A stretch of 64,000 nt of DNA from Volvox africanus (lineage: Eukaryota; Chlorophyta; Chlorophyceae; Chlamydomonadales; Volvocaceae): contig BSDZ01000008.1 of NCBI GenBank assembly GCA_030268105.1, positions 2,232,001 to 2,296,000 of the forward strand. The letters are read 5' to 3'. The notes under the pieces are model-generated. The model ran no database searches. It had not been told where the DNA came from and was given only the letters and a program-made list of their open reading frames with translations. The position numbers were made by a program, and so were the translations under genes. This document shows, piece by piece, positions 21,620 through 35,400 of the stretch. Each line of letters begins with the position of its first letter. Within the stretch, counting starts at the first letter, position 1.

Positions 21620-24600
21620 GTATCTATAGCATCTGGTGTATTAAGCAATTCCAGAAAGTTAATCCCGAAAGGGCCTTAAATATGACTCGCACGTTCGGTT
21701 AAAGTGGTTCACTCTCGATGCGTTGCAATCATTAAAATTCAAAATGTTGTCTCCTGAAAGATGTATGCAACGTATCGTATAGGTGCGTCTCAGCTTCGCC
21801 ATATCTATAACTCCAAAAGTTTACGCATTGAATGTAGTCCTGATTGCATCGGATGATAGTATTCGAGACAGGAATGCTTGGATAAATTATGTGTCGTCCC
21901 TCGAAACTATGTGTGTGCCTTGTAGCTACGTTGTCGAGTACATGGTGGGCGGCCACACTCACTCTCCAATTGATCTGATGACCTGAATCTTATAAACAAA
22001 ATTGAGGATCGTTTGAAATATCTTTTGTTTTTTTAAGCAGAAAACGAATTGATATACTATCGCCCACCTTCCTTCGTTAATTACTCAGAGATCGTCATGC
22101 GTTTCAAAGACAATCTTTACCTGGAAAGGCCGCGAAAATCATATTTTGTGCAACTGGGTTTTGAATCAAAGCGGGTCCAGAGGTAACAGCCACAGAGTAC
22201 AAGCAATTCGAAAACAAGGCACATATTCGTCTTCTCTGCATTTTGTGGATTTTACAAATTAAAGAGACGTTCATATTTGTCGAGCAAAGTTGCGAAGACA
22301 GCGAAACATCTCATGGTACACGTTACCATGAGATCTGTGATGCGCGGGAACTCCACATACCTGCATGCCCGAGACCAACACCCCTTACACACGTCACGAA
22401 GCCAAGTTTCTCGCGTGCTTTCCTTCCACGCACAACGCCGTGCATGGACGACAGGCAGCAGGAAAGCACGGACGGCAAAGCCTCCACTTTGGCGAAAGGA
22501 GTCTCTGCGTATGAGTGTCCTTTATGCATGCCAGATCATCAGGATGCAAGACAACGGCAGGCAGCTGGAGCGCTGGTACGCATCCATTCACCGACAACTC
22601 CACATCAAACTATACACACACACGCACACATGCACCCGGTTGCTGAGGGTCGTGCGCGCGCGAAACTGAAATGAAACCGCTTAGAACAGCAACATGAATG
22701 TCAGGAAATGCTGTCGACGTCGACATCAAGGGCGCGAAGCAAACGCATGTCTTGGGAGACGTTGGCGCATATTGAAGGCCGCGCAGGCCGCTGACATACA
22801 GTGCAACGTCACAGAAATGCGAAATTCGAAAAGCTTTTTACCATGTTTGCGAGCAAAAACATACCGACGGCGCGCGATCGGTCCCGACGTCGACTGGCGA
22901 ATCTGACAAGCATCTGCCGGACAGTGATGCTATAGTGGGGTATAGCGCGCCAACCTAGCCCGCCCATTTCTATGGTGATTGCCGCCGCACTACCAGACAT
23001 ATGCCGACTTCGTAACAAAAACACTTGGAGAGTCATACAGGTTATAATATTAATTGCAGCTCGTTTGCCATTTTGAGTTAATTGCAGCTCGTTTGTAGAT
23101 AGTTTCGTAGATATAACCCACGCATTTACGAGCGCAGCCCGTCACTCACCGATGACGCTGCGAGCTACCATGGGTTTTTCCCAGCCATGCCAGCCAACAG
23201 CTAACCACCACCGAAACAGTATCCGGAGGTAACGGGATTATGAACGATGTGCTGGAAAATTGAATATTTAGTAATTAAATTTTATTTATTTCATATTATA
23301 ATTGGAGTTTTAAATAATTATCGATGAGTATAATGATCTCGCCGAACATCCCGTCCCGTGATCTCTCCAGCCGTCGCCCTACATCTCTCGCTCTCGCTCC
23401 GACGAGATGCTACTAGTAAGCACGCACATTTGCTTCACCTTTATCAAATGTCCTATTTCAGAATCTGATTATCACCTTATCTCTAAACTAGTTGATGAAC
23501 CTCGGGGAACCTCGCGACACGACTGTATGTGCTCGTAACGGGAACCCCTAACCATGACGCAACCTATGTCGCCGAGAAGACCCCAGGGCGCACAGTCAAG
23601 GCAGCGCAAAGAAGGACGCGGAAGAACCCTCTCCCTCTCTCTTCTAGGATGAGAGGGAGGGAGATGGTTCCCCTCACCGTCTACGTCCGGCGCATCTTAA
23701 GGTACCCTCCTGTCATGTATGTGCATTTCTTGGGATGGAGCTAACTAATTGTGTGTGGCAAGGACGCATCAAGGGGGACTACACCTCCTATAACGATGTG
23801 AAGGTGGCTGTGTGGCGTGCCGTTGACATTGTCGAAAACGTTTCAGGAAATTATTGGAAACATCTCCCGTCTCGGCAACGCCGCCTGTTCATGTATCTGC
23901 AGTGGGCGCCATCGGCAGCAAGCCGTTAACCTTTCTCCGCGCTTCTCAGACCTTTATACCTTGCGTTCATGCACACGCCAATTATCATCACTCCTTACCG
24001 TTGCGCCCAACTGCGCCCTCCTGCCTTCCAGGGCTGTCCTCCTTAGCAACAACGCTGGCCTAATTTTTCAACTAAGCCAGCTTTTTACCGGTGACGTAAA
24101 AATAGCCGTCCATCGCCAGCGTCACTACCATACCATTCTTTTTCTCCTCCTCTAGTGGGCTCGCATCGCGCCTGTGAGATGTGAGCAAAGGCTATTTTTT
24201 CCGGTCTAGGAACTGTTGATGGATGATGAGGATGCTGTCCGTTTAGCCAAGGCGTTTAAGCAAATAAGGTCACATTGCAATTCAGCCCTTCCCGTAGGGC
24301 ACTGCCTCTAGTGTATTGCATGTTGGTGTTGGCGTGGCATGTTAGTGTTGGCGTGCATGTTGGCAGGTACGGTGTTCGCGCGCGTATCCCAATGCCGACC
24401 CCTGTGCCGGACGTCAAGGTCATGGTCATCACTGGCTAGCCGCCTGCCCGGATGCCTCTGTGAGGGCGGTGAGGGCTGTAACCCACAACCGCCCTCTGCC
24501 TGACTTCTCAGGGACCTTCCCGCGCCTATATGCGGGTAGGGGTAAAAATCCGTCAGTGGCCAAGAACGCCAACCCAACCCATAGTTGTAGCGCAGCATAT

Positions 24601-26469
24601 CATTAAATAGATCAACCGGAGGTCAGGCGTGAGCAGAAGCGATCTAAATGCATCAGCTACATAAGGTATGTTGCAGTCAAGCAACGGGATTACCCAAGAA
24701 AGGTATACACACGCGGTCCAACATGCAGGGCCTCCGTCACGCGCGCGCTGGTGCGATGTGACATTCACGCCGACATGCTGCGGCCATCAAACACGTATTT
24801 ACAAGTATCTTTCAATCATTAAGCGATTGTATATGATTAGAGTCACGCCCGAATCACGCGCGGGAAGATGCCGTTGCAGTACATGTCGCATCCTGCTTGA
24901 GGACAACACGCAAGCCATCAGAATACAATGCATGACGCTGAGAATGATGAGAAAAATTTGCCACAGGCAGTTTCATATAATCCTCCAACCAGGAAAGGCA
25001 TTATGTAAGGCACAGTGAAGAAACATGCCCTAGCTGGGGAAGACGGTTCATGTAACAAGGGGCAATAAATTTTAGGATAGTGACGCTAAAAAGAATGGAC
25101 GGAAATAACCTCAAGGCACAATATGCAGAGTGAACAAATCCAAGTTGCCAAACGATAACGCCCTCTTATGGCAACGCGGTTTTCTGGCCCGCGGTTTTCT
25201 GGCTCCGCTCCCCCGTACTTCAGTAAATCCAACATGCAACATATGTGAACATTACGGCTTCATTTAACGATGTTACTAATCCGATGATATCGTTAACAAT
25301 CTCAACCGGTGATTTGTACTGTCAGTCGCAAACTTCCATCTCAAGTTCCCGCGCATCAACATGACAACATGGACGCGCACATCAAACAACACCGCGGTGA
25401 CCATCCCTGCGAAGTGCGCGGCGATGATTTGCCATCAAGGACATTTATATACGATTAATATACGGCTGCCTGTGTCAACCGCAGGCGGCTAAGGGGCCCT
25501 GAACAGGATTCCCGTGTAAGAGCAACAGCGAAACTGACTCCACTGCAATAACAGCAACGACACCACCAGTCTATACACCTATACTGTAGCCGATGCCGAC
25601 TCCGACTCAAAGACTGTAGAGGGGGAGATACCGATACCCAGGGTGCTGCTGTACTCGCAGCGAAGTGTTGTAGGCAGGGCGTGAGGGACGCTGACAGGCC
25701 TGCAAGCCCATAGACCCTCCTCCAAACGTCAGTAGGTCCGCCACATCACAATGGTAAGTAAATGCTTTCGTTGGCCGTCAACTCTGAGCCAAAATAACGG
25801 CTGCACGGTGGCGCGAAAAGATGAAGTACGGCAACAAACAGTCTTACGGCAACAAACAGTCTACCCAGGGTGGCTGCCCTAAGGATGCCATACTCGCCTT
25901 CACGAAGACTTTCGGCCCAGGATATGACACGAACAACAAACTACCTTTTCATTTGCGCTGCTATTTCTCCCGAAAATAGCTCGTTTGAGCTTTTTTGAGC
26001 ACAGGGTTTCCCTTCCTGCCACTTCCCCCTCCAAACGCATCTCGGCGGGCAAATATTTTTCGAAGCAGTTAGGGTCGAATGCTGCACTGGGCTACATACT
26101 CTGCATCAATTTCGGTCACTATCAGATATCTGAGGCACTTCTTTTCGCCTCATCTCAAGCACTACTGTCGCCCATCGTACAGGTACCTTCTGAGGCGATA
26201 AGACTCACCAACGTCCTCGCTTATTGTTTTTGCAATCATCTCGCACCGCAACCCGAACGCACGCGTGCCAGGGCATTCTTCCCAAGCGTATCTTGCAAGC
26301 TTCACATTCGGTATCCTCGCTTGCCCACGTTCCCCATCTATGCCCTCATCCTGCAATCCATCGGCGTAATCGCACATCACCGGGCCATACCTGCTGTCTG
26401 CCAAAGCTGCGGCTACATAGACCTTACACCGGCGTTCTGATCGCAGCTCAGGACCTGCACCTAGGGCGC
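21620..26469. other. Intergenic, no confident gene
   Basis: Nearly 5 kb between the starts of gene B and the end of gene D. Several short open frames exist. Two look more protein-like than the rest: plus-strand 23735-23929 (WQGRIKGDYTSYNDV) and minus-strand 26404-26162 (rich in charged residues, 3' of gene D). Neither matches a family I know, and neither has convincing splice partners. They could be eroded transposon pieces. Minor short repeats occur near 24310-24370 (GTTGGTGTTGGCG). Confidence 0.45.
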
Positions 26470-29400
26470 CTAGGCTGCGTCACGTCCCGGGAAAGATGGT
26501 GGTGGCGGCAGCAGCTCCCCAGACCGATTCGCCTGACCGCTAACATGCGCCAGACGAGACGGTGAACGCACGGCCCTGGGTCGTGGATTCATCACCGCCG
26601 GCGCAGCAGGTGCCACCACTGGTTGTGGCGGCGGCGGCGGTGGCGGCGCCGAAAGTGTCACCACCACCGGCGAAGCCGGCGTGATCCCAACTTCCACTTG
26701 TGGCGCCTCCGATGCGGCCGCGCCGCTGGCGTCGGGCAGCTCCGTCGGAAATGGCGGCAGACTGACATTGTCTAAGGACGCCGCAGAACAAGCTCGAGAA
26801 ATGACCTGGGCCGCTGTTCTCGGTGACGCCGCTGCCGCTGCCGCCGCCGCCGTTACTTCGTCCGACTGGCTGCCACCGGCGCCGAGGATGTTTGCCCCAC
26901 CAGCACCGGTTGAGGAAGAGCTCTGGCTGGTACTGGCCACCGCGATGCCTGGAGTGCTCTGGCTATGGCTGCGTTCCGCGCTTCCGAAGCCTTTCGCTTT
27001 TTCGCTGGCCGTTGCTCGCAGAGAGATGCCTGCTGGCCTGGCCGCGGGGGCTGTTCCAGGACCGCTCATGGAACGCTTGCGGCCGGTAGCGGAGCCGCGA
27101 CCCTCCTCTGGGTCGGCAAGGGCAGAGGTGTTGCAGCCGGGGCTAGTGCGCGCGTTGCCGGCAGCGGAGGGGCGCTCTGGGATCAGGGGGGGAACCCCGT
27201 CGACATCTGTGGCTAAAATGGATCCCTCCCGACTTGGTGGGGAGCTGCCGTGGGGGTCGCGCAAAAGTGTCTTCACCTGACGCGGGATGGGCAAGGGTAA
27301 GTGAGAAGAGCGAGAAAGAGGGAACGCAGCACACAGTGATTGCTGTCGTGCGAAGTCCTTAGGTCCTTTAGGCCTGCGTCGGGCCCATGGGAAACTCCAT
27401 TACAGCCTCTCCTCGCGGCTCTTGGCCATAGCTTTTAAGATGCACTTAGTGCAGACATTACTGTCAAACATGCCTAGGATGATAGCCTAGGATGAAACGG
27501 GCCCGAACGCGGGACCTTGGGGCCGTGGGCAGCAAGGTAAGTGCGACCTCAGCATTCTTAACCGCTTTCAACTGCTTACCTTGGTGAGCACCTTGTTGGT
27601 GGTGGAGCCCACGCGCATCGAATACCACATTGCGGTTGCGTACAGAGAGGCGACACGGTTGTAGCTCGTCCTACAGATAGGAGTTGGGACCATTGACCCA
27701 CGGCTCACGAACTTCGAGGTTCAAACAAAATAGAGAGAACTACTGGTAACAGTGAAAAAGACGCATTCAGCCTGATGGATTGGTCCTAAGTATTTCAACC
27801 TGAAGCAACGCGGGCTAGGCAAACAGGTAGCCGGTGGCACTGGGGCACTACTGGGGCACTACTGGGGCACTACTGGGGCACTACTGGGGCACTACTGGGG
27901 CACTACTGGGGCACTACTGGGGCACTACTGGGGCACTACTGGGGCACTACTGGGGCACTACTGGGGCACTACTGGGGCACTACTGGGGCACTACTGGGGC
28001 ACTACTGGGGCACTACTGGGGCACTACTGGGGCACTACTGGGGCACTACTGGGGCACTACTGGGGCACTACTGGGGCACTACTGGGGCACTACTGGGGCA
28101 CTACTGGGGCACTACTGGGGCACTACTGGGGCACTACTGGGGCACTACTGGGGCACTACTGGGGCACTACTGGGGCACTACTGGGGCACTACTGGGGCAC
28201 TACTGGGGCACTACTGGGGCACTACTGGGGCACTACTGGGGCACTACTGGGGCACTACTGGGGCACTACTGGGGCACTACTGGGGCACTACTGGGGCACT
28301 ACTGGGGCACTACTGGGGCACTACTGGGGCACTACTGGGGCACTACTGGGGCACTACTGGGGCACTACTGGGGCACTACTGGGGCACTACTGGGGCACTA
28401 CTGGGGCACTACTGGGGCACTACTGGGGCACTACTGGGGCACTACTGGGGCACTACTGGGGCACTACTGGGGCACTACTGGGGCACTACTGGGGCACTAC
28501 TGGGGCACTACTGGGGCACTACTGGGGCACTACTGGGGCACTACTGGGGCACTACTGGGGCACTACTGGGGCACTACTGGGGCACTACTGGGGCACTACT
28601 GGGGCACTACTGGGGCACTACTGGGGCACTACTGGGGCACTACTGGGGCACTACTGGGGCACTACTGGGGCACTACTGGGGCACTACTGGGGCACTACTG
28701 GGGCACTACTGGGGCACTACTGGGGCACTACTGGGGCACTACTGGGGCACTACTGGGGCACTACTGGGGCACTACTGGGGCACTACTGGGGCACTACTGG
28801 GGCACTACTGGGGCACTACTGGGGCACTACTGGGGCACTACTGGGGCACTACTGGGGCACTACTGGGGCACTACTGGGGCACTACTGGGGCACTACTGGG
28901 GCACTACTGGGGCACTACTGGGGCACTACTGGGGCACTACTGGGGCACTACTGGGGCACTACTGGGGCACTACTGGGGCACTACTGGGGCACTACTGGGG
29001 CACTACTGGGGCACTACTGGGGCACTACTGGGGCACTACTGGGGCACTACTGGGGCACTACTGGGGCACTACTGGGGCACTACTGGGGCACTACTGGGGC
29101 ACTACTGGGGCACTACTGGGGCACTACTGGGGCACTACTGGGGCACTACTGGGGCACTACTGGGGCACTACTGGGGCACTACTGGGGCACTACTGGGGCA
29201 CTACTGGGGCACTACTGGGGCACTACTGGGGCACTACTGGGGCACTACTGGGGCACTACTGGGGCACTACTGGGGCACTACTGGGGCACTACTGGGGCAC
29301 TACTGGGGCACTACTGGGGCACTACTGGGGCACTACTGGGGCACTACTGGGGCACTACTGGGGCACTACTGGGGCACTACTGGGGCACTACTGGGGCACT

Positions 29401-32400
29401 ACTGGGGCACTACTGGGGCACTACTGGGGCACTACTGGGGCACTACTGGGGCACTACTGGGGCACTACTGGGGCACTACTGGGGCACTACTGGGGCACTA
29501 CTGGGGCACTACTGGGGCACTACTGGGGCACTACTGGGGCACTACTGGGGCACAAAGGCACAGGAGCCCTCACCTTTGGCGTTCACCCGACTGCTGCTGC
29601 TGCTGCTGTTGGCCATCCTGGTTATAACTCGTTGTTGAGCCCTGGGCGATGAGGTTCTCCAGGATCCGCTGCTGGATCTGTTGAATCCAACATCACATTT
29701 CAGGGGCAAGCCGGGTGTGCGGGTCAGCGCCAGCAGTGGAGCGGAGGCCCAGATGGCGGTGGTTTAAGTGGTTTACGTCAGTATGGTGTTTGACCGGCTA
29801 CTCGATTGCAGTGAGGGACAACATAACAAGTCATTGTGCACTGAAGGCTTAACGTTTAATGAGAGATCCGCGCTCAGGTATCACAATCCCCTAGTCGCAT
29901 ATATGCCGTACAAACACGCTACACAATGTCGTACCTCTGCAGCAGTCAACTTCCGGCGCGTCTCGCTGTCAATGTCACCCAAACCACTACTAAGCAACGC
30001 CGCGTAAAAATAGGCCTGCGATGAGTACCACATCCCGCAAAACACGGCATACGGTTACAGGCCATGGTGGTTTCACGAGGCGTCGATAGCTGGAACCTAT
30101 CGCTGAAACCGATGTGTCAAATGCCCAAACATGCACAAAACATGAACTGTTGGCCGTACCAAGTCCGACTGGAATGGAAACCGAAGGTTGTGGAACATAA
30201 CGATGCGGCTACGACAAAGAGGACACTTAAGACCTGATTCCAAACGGTCCACGGGGGCATGTGGCGCCAGATCACGGAAATAGGACTAGCATCCGGACTA
30301 TAGCGTACGTACCCAGCGGGTATACGTACCTGAATGATGTAGTATATGAAGACAACGACCATGATGATGTTAATTACAAGGATCAGGACGGAGATGGCGA
30401 TACGGCCGCCGTTGGAGATGGATGAGCTGCAGCAGGGAGGCGAGACAGACACGCGGGAGTGGAAGATTTTGATTTGGGCCGGGAGTGAGAGCTCTAAATC
30501 AAAGTTCCATTCTAACCTCAAGGTAAGTCGCACTACATGAGCCCTATGATCTGCGCAGTGCTGCGCTGGCTATAGCCTGCCGTGAATTTCTATTCATATA
30601 TGCAAGAGAATCGGGGCGTCCAGCTTCACACCTGAGACCAAAATAAAGCGAGAAGTAGAGAGTCGCCAGAAGCGTGCACAAGGACACCAACTCCAGATTG
30701 TTGGTGTACACGTGGTGATACGGCATTGCAACCAGATGAAGGCCCTGCACAGTTGGCGGATAAGGGCCAGCAGTTCGTCCAGATCTCTAGAAGCCGGCAA
30801 GCCGACCTAGGCTGGCCTACCTTGAAAGCAAGGGGAATGATAGCGGATAGCACAGACATGACAACGCAACGTGAAAATAGCTCACCGCCGCGACCACCAA
30901 AATACAGATGACCAACAACAACTGCACTCCCGCGTAGGTAGAGCCATCCACCAGTGTCACAATAACAGCGATGAAGAGCTTGCGAAGCATGATGACGCTC
31001 TCCCACCAGGCAAACCTGACGACATAACGGCGCAGTTGTTCGTTTCAATATTTTCGTTCAAATTAAAATGAAATTGTGTAACAAGAAAGTCATACACTGT
31101 AATCCGAACCTCCTTAGTCCAAACTTTTAGTCCAAATTTGGTTCCCAACCCATCCATAGGAAAACCTAGAGCAAATTAATAGTACGGTAACTTAGCATCA
31201 AACTTAGGAAATCCATGGCGTTACCCGATTTGTATATTTCATCGTTCAAATAAATGTTTCTGCTCCTCTTTACCCGATATAATAAGTTTTAAAATTGACT
31301 CACCTGGCCTTAAAGTCCGCCAAGAAGAACGATGTCATGTCTTCAGTTATCTGGATGTTGTTGAGCATGGTCAGCTTGCCCGTCATGAAAAGTGCGCTCA
31401 TCAACGGCCAACCTGGGATGACGGGTTCGAAACATCAGCAAGCGCCAAGCCAGTACCATTTCAAGCCTTGAAACAGCTCCCCTCACCTCCAACCCGTTAC
31501 CCAAAGCCTTTCGAACTCACTCATTACTCATCTAAACCAATGCCCACCATCCCTCCCACAGACCCTACCTCCCTCCCCCAATAGGAACTCACCAATGGCG
31601 ATCAGCAGTACACCCGGAACGCCCAGACCCAGCGTAAGTGCCAGATGAGAGCGCTTATAGCAGGTAAGGCCGTAGTCCTGAGACCAGATGCGCTCCATCC
31701 TGAGGCCCAGCCCGTTCTACATGCAATCGGACAAGATATAAGGCAAGATCAGGACCAGGGTAGAGGAGGACGCCATATTTTCTAATGTGAGAAACAAGGG
31801 GGCAGAAAGGAAGGAGCGCAAGCAGCTTAGGAATATGTTTAATATTGACATCATAGCATTGCGCAGCTGAATTCACTTAGTGGGCTGCTGCGTAACGACA
31901 GTAACATCGATTTAAGGAATTCCTTGCGGTAAGGGCATGGTGCGGGGTGGATCAATAATATTGTTGTCTTCATATGCTATGACAGGCCGACACCAAAGCA
32001 CATGAAACACAAGCACGGATGGGACAGCAGTAGGGTGTTAGCAAGCAGTGGTGATTCGACTACGAGTCATAGTTTGCAGGCGGAGAGGCTGCATAGCACC
32101 GGTGCACCGGTGCACGTAACACACATCGGCCCCCTCTCGTAAGATGATGTCGCCGGTAGGTACCCAGCCACGTACCGCCAGCGGGTTATTAGTCTCCTGT
32201 ACGTTGACGTCCTGACAGTTGAAGATGGCCATGAGGGACTGAACCACGGAGGGGTAGAAGAAGAAGAAGATTGCGATAAAGGTCACGATCAGCTGCCGGC
32301 CCAGGTAGACCTTCAGGTGCATCCCGAAGGAGTCCAGCTTCAGGTGACGCTTCCGGCTCCGCTTCGTGGGGTGCTTGGCGAAGTACCTGTACATTTATGT

Positions 32401-35400
32401 GTGGGCAAAACTTTGGACAGACGAATGGACGGACAGACGGAAGTTGTAGTATCCTGGGTATTTAAGGCTAATATCCAAGTTGATCAGGAAATTGGACATC
32501 TTCCGATCGAGCCTAAAACGTTTGGCAGATATTAACACAGAGATACAACAGACGTGGTCATAAAAACACAAGGAGAAGGATGGTTGAGCAAGGCAACTTG
32601 CTTGTGCAAGTGTATGTGAAACTTTGCATATCAGCCCAAAGAGTGAGGGAAAGACTTCGTTCAGGACACGAACTGAAGGGAGCGGGGCGTAGGAGGGAAG
32701 AAAGCGGAAGAGAAATCGACCCAGGGGGCCGGGGCCGAGGGGGAAGCACGAAAAGGCAAGGCAGAGGCGGCAGATTGAAGGAAAGGATTTTTGTGAAGAA
32801 AGTTAAGACATGATTTAGCAGCGGTGGGGAAAGCTTATTGCGGCCAACAAGGGCAGACCGGAGGGGCCTGGAAAATCATGCAAATAGTTTCAGAGACTCA
32901 CGGTGCAAGTATGTAATAGTCGACTACGTTAAAGGCCAGGAAGAAGAGAACAGCGCCCGCGAAGATGTAGAGGGGTGCAAGAACCGTTAGGATGACTCGC
33001 ACGAAGGCCTTGGAGATGCTCGCATGAGGCAGTGAACAGTCCAGGGAGACAAGGATGCCTGTCGTAAGGGCACATGGCACGGGAAGTGTCAAAGGATCCT
33101 GGACCACAGATGGTCATCCTTCCGATCGGGCCTTTGTTGGTGGCCGACACAACAGAGATACAACATTAAGGGATAAGGGTCTTAGCCAAACAGTCTATTT
33201 TGTCAATCCAGGGTAGTTCAAGTAGGGATGATGCATGCCTCATCAGATTGCACTACCCACAGGCAAAAAAGATGGTCGAAGCTCACAGCAAGAGAATGAA
33301 TGATGGGGCGATAGTTAGAAAGCCCTGGGAATGTAGGCCAAGCAAGTGCCAGGCAGCTGGAGGCTGTGGCATGTCTGCACGATCCCGAAGGAACAATGAT
33401 GAAATTTTATTTGTCATATAATATAGATTTATAACATATATATTAATTAAAACCCAAAAACCTAATATATATAGGGGTTTTAGGGTTTATTAAATTCCAA
33501 ACGCTTACGAATTAGCAGAAACTTCTGATTAATATTTTTCGCCTGAACCGTAAGTTGTTCCGGTACTTAAGGAGCTTATCGAACACTTAGGACCGCGGAG
33601 TCGACATTAATTCCAGACGGTAAGCAAGTGAAGGGAGTTCTAACAGATCTGGAGCAGGTAAGGGATGCGGTGGTAGACAGACACGCACGAGCGTGAAGAG
33701 GCGCAAACACACAAACACACACATATTCGCCACTATACTCCACAACTGATCCGCCAGCTCCAAATTTGCTTCTGTTAGTTACAGGTCCTTCAAATGGATG
33801 ATGTTTATTCTTTGTACTCTCATCTTTCATCCTTCTTTCCTCTGTCTTTATTTGTACCGGACCAACGCAAAGATGCATCCACCCGGTTATGACTTGACAC
33901 CTGTGGAGCCTGTGCAGCCTCCTGCCCCGCACCTGGGTAGCTGATGGCCTGGTTGTTGATCCGGTAGTAAACATCCACCACGCCGGGGATTTCCAGAGGT
34001 ACATTTTGCAGCAGCGCCAAAACCTGCAGCGTGGTGCCGAGGGGGTGGCGGTTACATTAGCGCCACGCACGGCTGGAGATCTCATCGGGGAGCATCAGGC
34101 CAGAGCCTCAACGGAGGGACAAAGACACCGGATCTCAAAGGGTGATGCACAGAGAGGCCTGCACTGTTTAGCTCCCTGATGCTCATGTCCCGCATCTGTA
34201 GAAGTACACGCGCGTGTATGCGTGCATGTGTGGTGCGGGCGGGCGCAGCACTAATTAAGCTCATATTTATTATCTCTCTAGAAAACCACGGGTTCATGAT
34301 AAGTACAAAGAATCTAAAATTTGTGCTGCCCAATATACTGACAACCTACAGCCAAGCCCTCTTATGACTACCCTCGCTGATGTTTAAGGACACGGCCTTC
34401 CGCATCGCATCTGATTGTATCGCTCATGCCGTGCCGTACCGTGCGGTATTGTGTCGAATTGAGTCGTGTCGCGTCGCGGAGTCGCGTACCTGTACGTAGC
34501 TGACGAAGATCTTGACCACTGTAGACTGATGGGCTCGTTCGCGACCTAGTACCTTGCCGCGTCGCGGAATCTCACCGATGCGCACACGTTCTGCCACTGT
34601 GGGCAGTTCCAGGGCACCCGGCATCGCGGAAACGACGCTGGCATGCAGCGGCGTCCTTGGAGGCGAGTTACTGTGCAGTATTGGTACGGACTGCATGACC
34701 ACGCCCTGAGGTACTAGATGGGAGAATCCGAGCACGTCGCGGACGTCCCCAACATCTGAGGTTTCGGTGCCGCCAACATCGCCGTCAAGGCTCCGCCTCA
34801 GAGGCTTAGTGGAAATGGTGGGCATGCCCTGAACACGCAGGGCGCGTCGGGATCAGGGACAACAATCCTCAGATAGCGTGAGCTCCAACATTTGGCTAGC
34901 CTTTGGTGCGCGAAGGGTACGGATTGATGCAGGATCCAAGGCTGGGAACCTTGGCCCCTCATGTAAAGCATGGCCTTTATACGCACCATGAGGCCATAAA
35001 CCATATCATTTCAGTTAGCATATTAAATATCCGAAGATAGCATGCACCCGAATCTGACAACTGCAATGAGGTCCCTAATGTCGTATCTGTGTCATATCCT
35101 ACCGTCCTCATACAACAAAGGTCCAATCGGAAGAAAGACGCCCAAACATCCCCGATATTACTACCCGTAGATACCCCAAGATACTACACCTAACGTCAAC
35201 GGAGCCACGGGCCTCACCCCGCGCACGCTCGAGCCGGCACCGCTGATGCCACCGCTCGTGTCTTGGATCTCGGCGTGTGGCGCCTGTGGATCTTCGTACA
35301 GCGCATTCGTATAGTCCTTAGCCTCCGCAACGGGTCTGCTCAGCGCTGGAGGAGTCAGCCGAAATGCAGGTGATACTCGGTTCGTTGCACCGAACTCGTC

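Noticed and set aside
25985..26440. 151-codon plus-strand open frame 3' of gene D
   Set aside because: No recognisable domain and no splice or start context; composition is not convincing on either strand.
27834..29627. 597-codon plus-strand open frame of repeating GALLGHYWGTT
   Set aside because: It is a by-product of the 11-bp minisatellite, which lacks stops in every frame, and it lies in a minus-strand intron.
33471..33496. Telomere-like TTTTAGGG
   Set aside because: Only one or two units in ordinary intronic sequence; no array.
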